Shown here: positions 34,510 to 43,745 of the stretch, in pieces
How the letters are laid out: every line of letters starts with the position of its first letter
How positions within the stretch are numbered: the stretch's first letter is position 1
DNA from: Bacillota bacterium
GTDB lineage: Bacteria; Bacillota; Clostridia; Acetivibrionales; DTU013
NCBI GenBank assembly: GCA_023426125.1
Contig: JAFABI010000060.1
Coordinates: 158,904-222,903 of the forward strand
Direction: 5' to 3'
DNA: 64,000 nucleotides
Notes under the pieces: model-generated
Seen by the model: only the letters and a program-made list of their open reading frames with translations
Told to the model about the DNA's origin: nothing
Databases searched by the model: none
Position numbers and translations under genes: made by a program

Positions 34510-34827
34510 TTTACCACCTCTGCCTTACAGGCATTTCTTTTGTACATTTCAAATTAATTTAAGTCATAGTATACTGTCAACTTTAAAAAATATACTGATG
34601 CTGTCAAGCCGAATACTCATTTTATCAGCATTATTGCAATTAGTGTATTGTGTAATCAGGCTTGATACCCTGCTAGTATATTTTTTTGTATTTCCACTAT
34701 AGATTCTATCAAATTTACAATTTATTTTCCATAGTGAAAATACGCAAATTGCAAATTCGTTCCTTTGACCGCACTGAAAATATTGGTAAAATTTCCGTAA
34801 ATATTTACCGTCCCGCGGCTAATTGTA

Positions 34828-34856
34828 TTGACAAAATGCATAAAGTATATTAATAT
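34828..34856 (+). promoter_or_regulatory. Promoter of the small HTH gene
   Basis: TTGACA, 17 bases, TAATAT. A roughly 160-base leader follows, containing a CCTATTT...AAATAGG hairpin. The rest of 34510-34827 is AT-rich with the divergent xre promoter and no coding signal. Confidence 0.65.
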
Positions 34857-35018
34857 ATGTAATAATAAACAAAGCTTTTGTAGATAATTGTTGCTTTTTA
34901 TTTTTGCCGGTCAATACGCGTAAAGCGTAATTTTGCAAAAACACAACAGCCTATTTGGTATACGGAAAACAAAAAATAGGAATCAGCAGCAACTAATTTT
35001 ATTTTATGGGGGAAGGGT

Positions 35019-35234
35019 ATGTTGATGGAAGTAAACAGAGAAAAAGTGTTTGATTTGATGAACAGTCACTGCGCCGGAAATTACAACCGGTTTGCAAGAG
35101 AACTGGGAGTAGACCCCTCTCATTTGTATCGCTATCTGAATACGGGAGTAGGTGGAGGAAAGAAAATCCTCATGTCTGTAATGAAATACTGCAAAGCAAA
35201 TAAGCTGGACTTTGAGGAATACATCAATATGTAA
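35019..35234 (+). CDS. Small DNA-binding-like protein
   Basis: 71 residues. 'NYNRFARELGVDPSHLYRYLNTGVGGGKKIL' reads as a helix-turn-helix of Cro/C1 type. No further domain. GGGGGAAGGG precedes the ATG. It stands alone behind a good promoter with a long leader; resembles small phage-like repressors or spore-associated HTH proteins, but I cannot place it in a named family. Confidence 0.65.
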   Translation: MLMEVNREKVFDLMNSHCAGNYNRFARELGVDPSHLYRYLNTGVGGGKKILMSVMKYCKANKLDFEEYINM

Positions 35235-35289
35235 TCCTCAGATTGCCTGAATCGATGGTACAATACCCTGATTGCTTTTACCTTGACCG

Positions 35290-35327
35290 ATCTTTTCACC
35301 GTTAGAACGAAGCACCGGTGAAAAGAT
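35290..35327. other. Perfect 12-bp inverted repeat
   Basis: ATCTTTTCACCG and CGGTGAAAAGAT enclose a 14-base loop. There is no T-run on the + side, so it is a weak terminator at best; it could be an operator or RNA hairpin. Confidence 0.5.
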
Positions 35328-35410
35328 AACTTCCACGATAAGTTTCTGCAAAGCTAGTCCCTGTGGTTAGCAATGACAGAAAAAGCGGAAGTAGTTTTTG
35401 CATGCTTCCA

Positions 35411-35508
35411 ATACTACAGCGTAAACTTCATTTTAAATCGGAATTCATGCGCCTTGCAGAATAATCACGAGTGCTTCACGCGTGATCTCTGCAAGGGTTA
35501 TTCGGCTG
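35411..35508. repeat. Interspersed repeat family C, copy 2
   Basis: ATACTACAGCGTAAACTTCA, then CCTTGCAGA...TCTGCAAGG and TTATTCGGC. It lies just past the end of the arginine cluster, where its hairpin might serve as a terminator. Confidence 0.65.
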
Positions 35509-35518
35509 TTTATCTTCT

Positions 35519-35995
35519 TCATTCATAGTCCTTGACCATCAAGGCCCGGATATACCCCCGATCCTTTGAGGTGGAATCGATATAAAATCCCCTGCCGTAA
35601 TAAAACCGCACAAGCTCCTTGTATTTTGAAGCCGTATGAAGGCTGACCCTGGCAATGCCTCTTGCTTTCAGTATTTTATCCACCAGGTTCATCAATGCTT
35701 TGCCGATGCCTATATTATGATATTCCAGCTTGACCCCGAACCTGCTGATATAAGCCGTATTGTCCGGCAAAAGCCCTATGCGTACCGAGCCCACGGCAAT
35801 ATTGTCTATCAAGGCAATGTAGACTTCCTTCGACGCAATATCTTCTGCAATATCGTTAGTCGATTCTTCCAGGGCCTCCATTGTACCGGTTACACCGGTA
35901 TCCTGCATATATTTTTTAAAGGCTTCCTGCATGATTTCCTGGATGGCAGGCGCATCTACGGAAACAGCCTTCCGGATGATAAACGAGTAATTCAT
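35519..35995 (-). CDS. GNAT-family N-acetyltransferase, last gene of the arginine cluster
   Basis: 158 residues with the GNAT acetyl-CoA motif A 'FGVKLEYHNIGIGKALMNLVDKIL' (Q/R-x-x-G-x-G/A type) and 'LHTASKYKELVRFYYGRGF'. Its ATG overlaps the argF stop (ATGA), so it is translationally coupled to arginine synthesis genes. Since the cluster lacks argJ, this protein could supply N-acetylglutamate as a short NAGS; that is inference. It may instead be an unrelated acetyltransferase. Confidence 0.85.
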   Translation of the reverse strand: MNYSFIIRKAVSVDAPAIQEIMQEAFKKYMQDTGVTGTMEALEESTNDIAEDIASKEVYIALIDNIAVGSVRIGLLPDNTAYISRFGVKLEYHNIGIGKALMNLVDKILKARGIARVSLHTASKYKELVRFYYGRGFYIDSTSKDRGYIRALMVKDYE

Positions 35996-36915
35996 TTTTG
36001 CTCCATTAATAAGGCCATAATGGCCTTTTGTACGTGCAGCCGGTTTTCCGCCTCTTCAAAAACTGCGGAATTCGGTCCGTCAATGATGTCTTCCGTGACC
36101 TCAAAGCCTCTGTATGCAGGGAGGCAGTGGAGGAACATGGCGTCGCCGGCAGCATGGGAAAACAGTTTTTTATTCACCTGATAGGGCAGGAAGGTTTTTA
36201 CCCGGACTTCCTTTTCGGCTTCCTGGCCCATGCTCACCCAGGTGTCCGTGTAGACTACGTCTGCTCCGGCCACAGCTTCTACGGGATCTTCCGTCAAAAC
36301 CAGCTTGCAGCCGGTCTTTTTTGCATCAGCCCTGGCTTCTTCGATGATCCCTTCATCGCAGCCATAACCTTTGGGCGCAGCCACCGAGATATCCATACCG
36401 ATTTTGGCGCATCCGTGCAAAAGTGAGTTGGCCACATTGTTTCCATCGCCCACATAGGCCATTTTCAGGCCTTTCAACCTGCCTTTGGCTTCCAGGACCG
36501 TAAACAGGTCGGCAAGGATCTGGCAGGGATGCATCAGGTCGGTAAGCCCGTTGATGACCGGTATGGTTCCGTAGCGCGCCAGGTCTTCCACATCGCTATG
36601 CTTGAAAGTCCTGATCATAATACCGCTTATATATCTTGACAATACCTGTGCGGTGTCATAGATGGTCTCTCCGCGGCCGAGCTGTATATCGCTGGAGCTT
36701 AAGAAAAGGGGATACCCGCCCAGCTGGTACATTCCAACTTCAAAAGAAACCCTGGTGCGGGTGGAGGACTTAGAAAAAATCATTCCCAGCGTCTTACCCT
36801 TTAGAATCGGATGAGGCATGCCTTCCTTCAAGTCCCTTTTTAACTTTGCCGATAGCGTAAAAACACTTTCCATATCTTCTGCCGTAATATCAAACAAGCT
36901 TATAAGGTGTTTCAT
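35992..36915 (-). CDS. argF: Ornithine carbamoyltransferase
   Basis: Makes citrulline from ornithine and carbamoyl phosphate. 307 residues. 'SKSSTRTRVSFEVG' binds carbamoyl phosphate, 'HPCQ' and 'FLHCLPAYRG' contain the ornithine-side residues, and 'YVGDGNNVANSL' is in the second domain. Lies 34 bases after carB. Confidence 0.96.
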   Translation of the reverse strand: MKHLISLFDITAEDMESVFTLSAKLKRDLKEGMPHPILKGKTLGMIFSKSSTRTRVSFEVGMYQLGGYPLFLSSSDIQLGRGETIYDTAQVLSRYISGIMIRTFKHSDVEDLARYGTIPVINGLTDLMHPCQILADLFTVLEAKGRLKGLKMAYVGDGNNVANSLLHGCAKIGMDISVAAPKGYGCDEGIIEEARADAKKTGCKLVLTEDPVEAVAGADVVYTDTWVSMGQEAEKEVRVKTFLPYQVNKKLFSHAAGDAMFLHCLPAYRGFEVTEDIIDGPNSAVFEEAENRLHVQKAIMALLMEQK

Positions 36916-36949
36916 AACGAGACCTCCAAATACTTAATTATAATATACT

Positions 36950-39900
36950 CTATATACTTTGAACCGAATACTCATCCAGTGCGTAAATGTCTGTTTCCTT
37001 TTGGGATGTAATATACTCCAGTACCCGCAGTGCTGCTTTTGTGGTATCGAGGGAAGTGATGCAGGGGGTATTGTACTCCATTGCAGTCCTTCTTATATGG
37101 AAGCCAAGGCGGGCCGGTATCTTACCCTTGGTTGGCGTATTTATTACAAGAGTGACCCTGTCATCTTTGATATAATCCAGGATTTCGCCGTCTGCCACCG
37201 GTGCGACATCTATCCCTGCATCCGAGAGATAACGGCAGGTATCTTCCGATGCGTGCAGCTTGAAGCCTAATTGCAATAGCCTGGCTGCAATATCAATGCA
37301 CTCCTCTTTGTTCCTGTCAGCGACGGATAGCAGCACATGTCCGCCCATGGGGATTGAAAGGCCTGAAGCGAGGAATGCCTTGTACAGGGCGCTCTCAAAG
37401 TGCCTGTCTACGCCCATGACCTCGCCGGTGGACTTCATTTCCGGACCCAGGAAGGTATCAACGGTGGTAAGCTTGGAAAAGGAGAATACGGGCGCTTTTA
37501 CCGCGATGAACTCCGATTCCTCCGCAAGGCCGTGCTTATAGCCCAGTTCCTTCAAGGTCTGGCCCATAATCAGCTTTGTTGCCACATTGACCATGGGAAT
37601 GCCTGTGATTTTGCTCATTACCGGTATGGTACGGCTTGCGCGGGGATTGACCTCGATAACGTAGATATTGTTCTCGCTGTCCAGCACAAACTGGATATTG
37701 AACAGACCTACAACCTTCATTGCCCTGGCCAGCTTTACCGTATAGTCCACTACGGTGTTTTTGACTTCCTCGCTGAGTGTCTGCGGCGGGTAAATGGCGA
37801 TGCTGTCGCCGGAATGGACGCCGGCTCTTTCAATGTGTTCCATGATGCCCGGAATAAGCACATCGTTGCCGTCGCATATTCCATCTACTTCCACTTCCTT
37901 GCCCAGGATATACTTGTCAATGAGCACAGGATGAATAGCCGATATGTCAAAAGCCAGGTTCATGTATTCTTCCAGGGAGGCGTCGTTATATACGATTTCC
38001 ATAGCTCTTCCGCCAAGAACATAGGAGGGCCTCACCAATACGGGATAGCCGATTTTTGCGGCGATGGACCTGGCCTGCTCAACCGAAAATGCCGTACTTC
38101 CTGCAGGTATGGGGATATTCAGTCCTTCCAGCAGCTTAAGGAATTTGTCTCTATCTTCCGCAACGTCAATGCTCTTCACACTGGAGCCCAGGATCCGTAC
38201 GCCTTCCTTGTGAAGCGGCCCTGCAAGGTTGATGGCTGTCTGGCCGCCGAACTGGACAATGATGCCGATGGGTTTTTCCTTTTTTATGATATCCAGTACG
38301 CACTCCTTGGTCAGCGGCTCAAAATATAGCTTGTCGGAGGTGTCGAAATCGGTGCTCACGGTCTCTGGGTTGTTATTGATAATGATGGACTCATATCCCA
38401 GTTCCCTGAGGGTGCGTACCGAATGCACGCTGCAGTAGTCGAATTCGATGCCCTGGCCGATCCTTATGGGTCCCGAGCCGATGACAAGCACCTTTTTATT
38501 GGCGCTGACGATAACATCATCTTTTTCTTCGTAAGTCGAATAATAATAAGGGGTAACTGCCTCGAATTCACCTGCGCAGGTGTCAACGATCTTATAAACA
38601 GGGTTTACGGGGTACTTTTTCCGCAGCTCCAACACGGTGTCCAAAGGCACATTTACCAGGTTTGCGATATAGGAATCGCCGAAGCCGATTTTCTTGGCCC
38701 GCATATACAGGTCATAATCCAGCCAGGCAATGCCGGCATTTTTTACTTCTTCCGCCAGTTCCACGATCTTAGCCAGTTTGTTGATAAAAAAGCTGTCTAT
38801 CCGTGTTATAGCGACGATTTCCCCGACAGAAACGCCTTTTTGCAGCGCTTTGCAGATGGCGAAGATTCTTTCATCCTTTGGTTTGCTTATGAATTCCCTC
38901 AGCTCATCACAGGATTTGCTGTCAAAAAGCTTGAGGCCCAGCTGGTAATTCAGTTTAATATCCAACGAATCAATGGCCTTCAGCAGGGATTCTTCGAAGG
39001 TACGGCCGATTGCCATAACTTCTCCGGTGGCTTTCATTTGTGTGCCCAGCGTCCGGTCGGCAGTGGTGAATTTGTCAAAGGGCCACCGGGGAACCTTTGT
39101 CACGACGTAGTCCAGGGAAGGCTCAAAGCAGGCGTAGGTATTCCGGGTAACAGAATTTTTAATCTCGTCGAGATTCAGGCCGATGGCGATCTTGGCGGCA
39201 ACCCTGGCAATGGGATACCCGGTGGCTTTGGAAGCCAGGGCGCTGGAGCGGCTGACCCTTGGATTGACCTCAATAACCACGTATTCGTAGCTGTCGGGGT
39301 CTAATGCAAACTGAATATTGCAGCCGCCTTTGATTTCCAGGGCGCGGATGATTTTTATCGACGCTGTGCGCAGCATCTGGTATTCCTTGTCGGAAAGGGT
39401 CTGGCTCGGAGCGACGACGATGCTGTCGCCTGTGTGGACGCCCACCGGGTCGAAATTCTCCATGTTGCATATGATGATGCAGTTGTCTGCGCCGTCACGC
39501 ATTACCTCATATTCGATTTCCTTCCAGCCGGCAACGCTTTGCTCCAGCAGCACCTGGTTGATCATGCTCAGCTTCAGGCCTTTTCCGCAGATATAGATGA
39601 AATCTTCCATATTGGTTGCAATACCGCCGCCGGAACCGCCCAGAGTATAGGCGGGGCGGATGATGATGGGGAACCCCACTTTCCCTGCAAATGCTTCCGC
39701 ATCCTTCAGATTGTTGACAATAGTGCTGTGAGGTACCTTTTCACCGATCTCCTGCATGGTGTTTTTAAAGAGCTCCCGATCCTCCGCTTTTTTAATGGAT
39801 TTCAGGGAGGTTCCCAGGAGTTCGATTCCCATTTCCGTGAGAATTCCGTCGGAGGCAAGCTGCACCGCCATATTCAGACCTGTCTGGCCGCCCAGGGATG

Positions 39901-40162
39901 CCAGGATTCCATCCGGCTTTTCCTGCCGGATGATCTTTTTGACAAACTCCGGGGTAATGGGTTCTATGAAAATTTTATCGGCGGTCTCGCTGTCCGTCAT
40001 GATTGTCGCCGGGTTGCTGTTTACCAGCACTACTTCGACGCCTTCCTCCTTAAGGGACCTGCAGGCCTGTGTGCCGGAATAGTCGAATTCAGCCGCCTGG
40101 CCGATGATAATGGGGCCGGAGCCTATTACAAGCACCTTTTTTATGTCGTTTCTTTTCGGCAT
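36950..40162 (-). CDS. carB: Carbamoyl-phosphate synthase large subunit
   Basis: 1070 residues, full length. Two homologous ATP-grasp halves, each with an N-terminal 'VLVIGSGP' dinucleotide-like motif (near residues 9 and 555) and 'IEVNPRVSRSSALASKATGYP' / 'IEVNPRASRTIPVMSKITGIP' class metal-binding loops, then a C-terminal MGS-type allosteric domain. Takes ammonia from CarA. Placement between argD and argF marks this as the arginine-linked enzyme. Confidence 0.97.
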   Translation of the reverse strand: MPKRNDIKKVLVIGSGPIIIGQAAEFDYSGTQACRSLKEEGVEVVLVNSNPATIMTDSETADKIFIEPITPEFVKKIIRQEKPDGILASLGGQTGLNMAVQLASDGILTEMGIELLGTSLKSIKKAEDRELFKNTMQEIGEKVPHSTIVNNLKDAEAFAGKVGFPIIIRPAYTLGGSGGGIATNMEDFIYICGKGLKLSMINQVLLEQSVAGWKEIEYEVMRDGADNCIIICNMENFDPVGVHTGDSIVVAPSQTLSDKEYQMLRTASIKIIRALEIKGGCNIQFALDPDSYEYVVIEVNPRVSRSSALASKATGYPIARVAAKIAIGLNLDEIKNSVTRNTYACFEPSLDYVVTKVPRWPFDKFTTADRTLGTQMKATGEVMAIGRTFEESLLKAIDSLDIKLNYQLGLKLFDSKSCDELREFISKPKDERIFAICKALQKGVSVGEIVAITRIDSFFINKLAKIVELAEEVKNAGIAWLDYDLYMRAKKIGFGDSYIANLVNVPLDTVLELRKKYPVNPVYKIVDTCAGEFEAVTPYYYSTYEEKDDVIVSANKKVLVIGSGPIRIGQGIEFDYCSVHSVRTLRELGYESIIINNNPETVSTDFDTSDKLYFEPLTKECVLDIIKKEKPIGIIVQFGGQTAINLAGPLHKEGVRILGSSVKSIDVAEDRDKFLKLLEGLNIPIPAGSTAFSVEQARSIAAKIGYPVLVRPSYVLGGRAMEIVYNDASLEEYMNLAFDISAIHPVLIDKYILGKEVEVDGICDGNDVLIPGIMEHIERAGVHSGDSIAIYPPQTLSEEVKNTVVDYTVKLARAMKVVGLFNIQFVLDSENNIYVIEVNPRASRTIPVMSKITGIPMVNVATKLIMGQTLKELGYKHGLAEESEFIAVKAPVFSFSKLTTVDTFLGPEMKSTGEVMGVDRHFESALYKAFLASGLSIPMGGHVLLSVADRNKEECIDIAARLLQLGFKLHASEDTCRYLSDAGIDVAPVADGEILDYIKDDRVTLVINTPTKGKIPARLGFHIRRTAMEYNTPCITSLDTTKAALRVLEYITSQKETDIYALDEYSVQSI

Positions 40163-40188
40163 TGTATGTTTTCTCCTCTAGAAATCAA

Positions 40189-40244
40189 GGGTACACACCC
40201 TCTGAGTCACGGGTCACAGGATATTAGGAGGGAATGTCCCCACT
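40189..40244. repeat. Family D repeat between carB and carA
   Basis: GGGTACACACCCTCTGAGTCACGGG...GGGAATGTCCCCACTTT: family D wording in the 93-base gap between carA and carB, inside the operon. Confidence 0.6.
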
Positions 40245-40255
40245 TTTATTGCTTT

Positions 40256-41314
40256 CTATCTTAGCATTTTGATGAATTCATCAAATATATAAGCCGAATC
40301 CTCGGGGCCCGGCGCGGCTTCGGGGTGGTACTGGATGCTCAGGATAGGCAGCGTCTTGTGCCTGAAGCCCTCGACCGTATTATCGTTTACATTCATATGG
40401 GTGATATCCGCATCCGGGCAAAATTCCTTATCCAGCGCATAATTATGGTTCTGTGAGGTTATATAGCATCTTCCGGTGACATGGTCCTTTACCGGATGAT
40501 TGCCGCCATGGTGCCCGAATTTCAGCTTGTATATTGTCCCTCCCAGAGCCAGCCCCAGCAGCTGGTGGCCCAGGCATATTCCAAGAATGGGCTTTTTGCC
40601 CAGGAGCTTTTGGACGGTTGCCACAACCCCGGGGAGATCCCTTGGGTCGCCGGGGCCATTGGAAAGCAGGATACCGTCCGGATGCAGGCCCATGACATCC
40701 TCATATGAAGAAGACGCCGGAAGGATATGGATATCGCAATTTCTTTTTTCCAGCGACCGTATAATGTTGTATTTCACGCCAAAATCCATCAGGACGACTC
40801 TTTTACCGGGGCCTTTCCTGTGGATCGGGGTTTTGGCGGTTACTTCCATCACCAGGTCTCTTTCAACGCTTTTGATGCTTTTCAGCTTTTCCAGGAGAAT
40901 ATCCACATTGCCGCACTCGGTGGATATGATGCCGAACATGCTTCCGAAATGCCGGATATGCTGCGTAAGCGCTCTGGTGTCTATACCCTTGATCCCAACG
41001 ATCTTGTTGTTTTTAAAATATTCCTCGGGATGGATGGTATTGCGCCAGTTGTTCGGAGCGTCGCACAATTCCTTGACGATAAATCCCTGGACGTGGGTTT
41101 TGTAGGATTCGGCATCCTGCTGGTTGAAGCCGTAATTGCCTATCAACGGATAAGTCATTGTTACAATCTGCCCGTTATAGGAGGGGTCGGTGGATATTTC
41201 CTGATACCCCGTCATCGATGTATTGAAAACCACTTCTCCGGCGGTTTCGCCCCTTTGCCCGAAGGCTTCGCCGGGGAAATAGGTTCCGTCTTCCAAAACA
41301 AGTACTGATTTCAT
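40256..41314 (-). CDS. carA: Carbamoyl-phosphate synthase small subunit
   Basis: Glutamine amidotransferase that feeds ammonia to CarB. 352 residues; class I triad visible as Cys in 'GICLGHQLLG' and His-Glu in 'QYHPEAAPGP'. N-terminal domain with 'FNTSMTGYQEISTDPSY'. Its ATG overlaps the argD stop codon (ATGA). Confidence 0.97.
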   Translation of the reverse strand: MKSVLVLEDGTYFPGEAFGQRGETAGEVVFNTSMTGYQEISTDPSYNGQIVTMTYPLIGNYGFNQQDAESYKTHVQGFIVKELCDAPNNWRNTIHPEEYFKNNKIVGIKGIDTRALTQHIRHFGSMFGIISTECGNVDILLEKLKSIKSVERDLVMEVTAKTPIHRKGPGKRVVLMDFGVKYNIIRSLEKRNCDIHILPASSSYEDVMGLHPDGILLSNGPGDPRDLPGVVATVQKLLGKKPILGICLGHQLLGLALGGTIYKLKFGHHGGNHPVKDHVTGRCYITSQNHNYALDKEFCPDADITHMNVNDNTVEGFRHKTLPILSIQYHPEAAPGPEDSAYIFDEFIKMLR

Positions 41315-42519
41315 GTATTAAGTCCTTTCATTTGCATTATTTCTCCCAATGCAGTAATAAACAAATCAATCTCAGCCTTGCCGATGATCAGCGGAGGGAG
41401 TATTCTCACAACATCGCTGCCCACGCTTCCTGTAAGGAAGCCTTTTTTGAACAGCTGATTTTTGATTTCCGCCGCGTTCCCCCCGGCAAGCTGGATACCG
41501 ATCATCAGGCCCATGCCCCTTATTTCTTTTATGACGCCGTATTCCCCGGCAAGGGTTTCCAGTCTGCCGCGGAAATAATCACCCATATCCGCCACGTTCT
41601 TCACAAGGTCTTCTTTGGTGATGGTTTCCATAACGGCCAGCCCTGCGGCACAGGCTAACGGATTTCCTCCAAAGGTGGAGCCGTGGTCTCCGGGCTCAAA
41701 TGCTTGAGCGACATGCGCTTTGGCGCATAATGCGCCAATGGGTACACCGCCGGCAAGCCCTTTGGCCAGTGTAAAGATATCCGGCTCGACGCCATAATTT
41801 TCATATCCGAATAGCTTTCCGGTCCTGCCCATACCCGTCTGGATTTCATCAAATATCAGCAGGAGGCCGTTCTCATCGCATAGCTTCCTCACGCCCTTGA
41901 CATATTCCAATTCCGCGGGATTTACGCCGCTTTCCCCCTGTATCGGCTCCATCATGATGGCGCAGGTGGCGGGACCGATTTCACTTTTCAAAGCTTCCAG
42001 GTCGTTTAGCTGCACATGCTTGAAGCCCGGTGTTACAGGCATGTAAGGCTTTTGATATTTTTCCTGCCCGGTGGCTGCAACCGTCGTAAGGGTTCTTCCA
42101 TGGAAGGAATTCTTCAGCGTAATGATTTCATATTTCCCGGGAGTGCCGCCCTTTTTAAAATAGATCCTTGCAAGCTTGATGGCGCCTTCGTTGGCTTCTG
42201 CGCCGCTGTTGCAGAAAAACACCCGGTCGGAGCAGGAGCTCTCCGCCAGCATTTTCGCCAGCTTTGCCTGAGGTTCGATATAATACAGGCTTGAGCAGTG
42301 TATGAGTTTTGCGGCCTGTTCCGATATAGCCTTTACAAGGGCGGGATGTGAATGGCCCAGTGCGTTTACGGCTATTCCTGCCAGAAAATCGTAGTATTTG
42401 TTGCCTTCGGTGTCCCACAGGTTTATTCCCTTGCCATACTGGAAACAAACCGGCGTCCTGTTTCCGAAGGTATTCATATAATATGTCTTATCCATTTCTA
42501 TAATTTCATTTATATTCAT
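41311..42519 (-). CDS. argD: Acetylornithine aminotransferase
   Basis: PLP enzyme of the acetylated arginine pathway. 402 residues from ATG 42519; the open frame extends to 42801 but that part is non-homologous and crosses the promoter. 'FFCNSGAEANEGAIKLAR', 'FHGRT', 'DEIQTGMGRTG' and the PLP lysine in 'LAKGLAGGVPIGA' are all present. It has its own ARG-box promoter, so a second transcript of the cluster starts here. Confidence 0.96.
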   Translation of the reverse strand: MNINEIIEMDKTYYMNTFGNRTPVCFQYGKGINLWDTEGNKYYDFLAGIAVNALGHSHPALVKAISEQAAKLIHCSSLYYIEPQAKLAKMLAESSCSDRVFFCNSGAEANEGAIKLARIYFKKGGTPGKYEIITLKNSFHGRTLTTVAATGQEKYQKPYMPVTPGFKHVQLNDLEALKSEIGPATCAIMMEPIQGESGVNPAELEYVKGVRKLCDENGLLLIFDEIQTGMGRTGKLFGYENYGVEPDIFTLAKGLAGGVPIGALCAKAHVAQAFEPGDHGSTFGGNPLACAAGLAVMETITKEDLVKNVADMGDYFRGRLETLAGEYGVIKEIRGMGLMIGIQLAGGNAAEIKNQLFKKGFLTGSVGSDVVRILPPLIIGKAEIDLFITALGEIMQMKGLNT

Positions 42520-42553
42520 CTTCGAGACCTCACAATACAATAGAATATTCATA

Positions 42554-42582
42554 ATTATACATAGAAATGCATAAAAATGCAA
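42554..42582 (-). promoter_or_regulatory. argD promoter with overlapping ARG box
   Basis: On the minus strand: TTGCAT, 17 bases, TATAAT. The ARG box AATGCATAAAAATGCAA (42566-42582, + strand reading) has the perfect half sites TGCAT/ATGCA around AAAA and overlaps the -35. Nearly identical to the argC promoter. Confidence 0.8.
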
Positions 42583-42728
42583 TACTTCTGCAGGAAAAAG
42601 CTTGCGGAAAAAGTTGCGCCTCTCCGTTTGAACCGAGGCGTTATAACCGGGAATATAGGCCTGGCGCAATCGATAGCCGGAAGTTACCACAGGAATGCTT
42701 GATCGTCGGGACATAGGAGATTGTCTAA

Positions 42729-42968
42729 CTGATTTCGATCCCCGCCGGCGTGGTAAAAATGAAATTCGGCCTGTTCCTGCTTTACACAACGTCGGGAACA
42801 TTGATATGGAACACGGTGCTTGTTTACGGCGGAGCCTTGCTGGGGGAATCCTGGGGAGAAATATTGAAATTCATGGACATTTATTTCAATATAACTTATA
42901 TTGTTCTGGCTCTCGCTATTGTTACCTTTTTCCTATACCTGGTTTCCAAAAGAAGACGTGAAACCTGA
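42729..42968 (+). pseudogene. DedA-family protein remnant, C-terminal part
   Basis: The reading 'LISIPAGVVKMKFGLF' continues into two membrane helices and 'LYLVSKRRRE'. This is the last ~80 residues of a DedA membrane protein, in which 'SIPAG..KM' is diagnostic. A stop codon lies just upstream and the N-terminal two thirds are absent. The GTG at 42750 lacks a ribosome site. Orientation is opposite to the arg genes. Confidence 0.75.
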
Positions 42969-42978
42969 CCGGCAAGAA

Positions 42979-43635
42979 TTACTGCTTGCCGGAGTACAGG
43001 AGATACTGCTGATACAGGGCGGCATTCTCGGCGTCGAGCCTGGAAAAGTATCTGGAAATAAGTCCGCAGTTCTCCTCGTCTATCTCGATGAAATGAAGGC
43101 TGTAATCGATAATTCCGCTTTTGATATTTCGCCGGATGACTTTGCCTTTTGCCTGAAAAATATGATGAAGGGGAAGGTATACGGTTGCATCGACATCCTC
43201 GCTGTAATCAAACCTGTGGGTGCACATGAAAGCCATTCCGCCGTAGGATATGTCGGTAATTATCGAGAAATAGGACAGGTTATCCCATTCAGGTTTGAGA
43301 TTTGCCGGCAAATAGGTATCGTATCTGGGGGAAAGCCTTGTATTGATAATTTCTTCCGCATCGGTGATCTGAACGGTCACATAGCCGGAATGTCCTCCAT
43401 AGATCGTATGGACGATGCCGCTGAACAGATAAACAAAAAATTCATTAAAAAACCTAATGGAGATATGCGTGCCGGCGATGACGATATTCTCCAGATAACG
43501 GTCGATTAACGACAAATAGACGAAATTGCCTTCGCTTTTATATATGATGTTCCTATACCATGCAGGACCGGCGCCGATCCTGGTGCTGACCGGCGAGCCT
43601 TCCTTCAGAATGGCCGACACTGCTTCAACGTTCAT
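42979..43635 (-). CDS. PilZ-domain protein (probable c-di-GMP receptor)
   Basis: 218 residues in YcgR-like layout: an N-terminal beta domain (about 1-95), then a PilZ domain with both c-di-GMP motifs, RLSPR (RxxxR) and DISYGG (DxSxxG). Cytoplasmic. In flagellated Firmicutes such proteins brake motility or tune exopolysaccharide. It sits inside the arginine cluster, 110 bases after argB, without an obvious link. Confidence 0.88.
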   Translation of the reverse strand: MNVEAVSAILKEGSPVSTRIGAGPAWYRNIIYKSEGNFVYLSLIDRYLENIVIAGTHISIRFFNEFFVYLFSGIVHTIYGGHSGYVTVQITDAEEIINTRLSPRYDTYLPANLKPEWDNLSYFSIITDISYGGMAFMCTHRFDYSEDVDATVYLPLHHIFQAKGKVIRRNIKSGIIDYSLHFIEIDEENCGLISRYFSRLDAENAALYQQYLLYSGKQ

Positions 43636-43745
43636 AGCGGTACCTCCAATATATTCAGTAGAATCGTCAATGGGGATCGTTAATTATATCGGCCGCTATC
43701 TGTAAATCTTTAGCCATATTATTTTTCCGGTTATTTTTCCTCCAA

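Noticed and set aside
38423..39304. Long + strand frames opposite carB and carA
   Set aside because: They are shadows of the highly conserved car genes on the other strand, with no ribosome sites or family matches.
42520..42801. 94-codon N-terminal extension of argD
   Set aside because: It crosses the ARG-box promoter and is non-homologous; ATG 42519 gives the standard length.
42750..42968. Intact 72-residue membrane protein
   Set aside because: It matches only the C-terminal third of DedA, has a GTG without ribosome site and a stop just upstream, so it is treated as a remnant.
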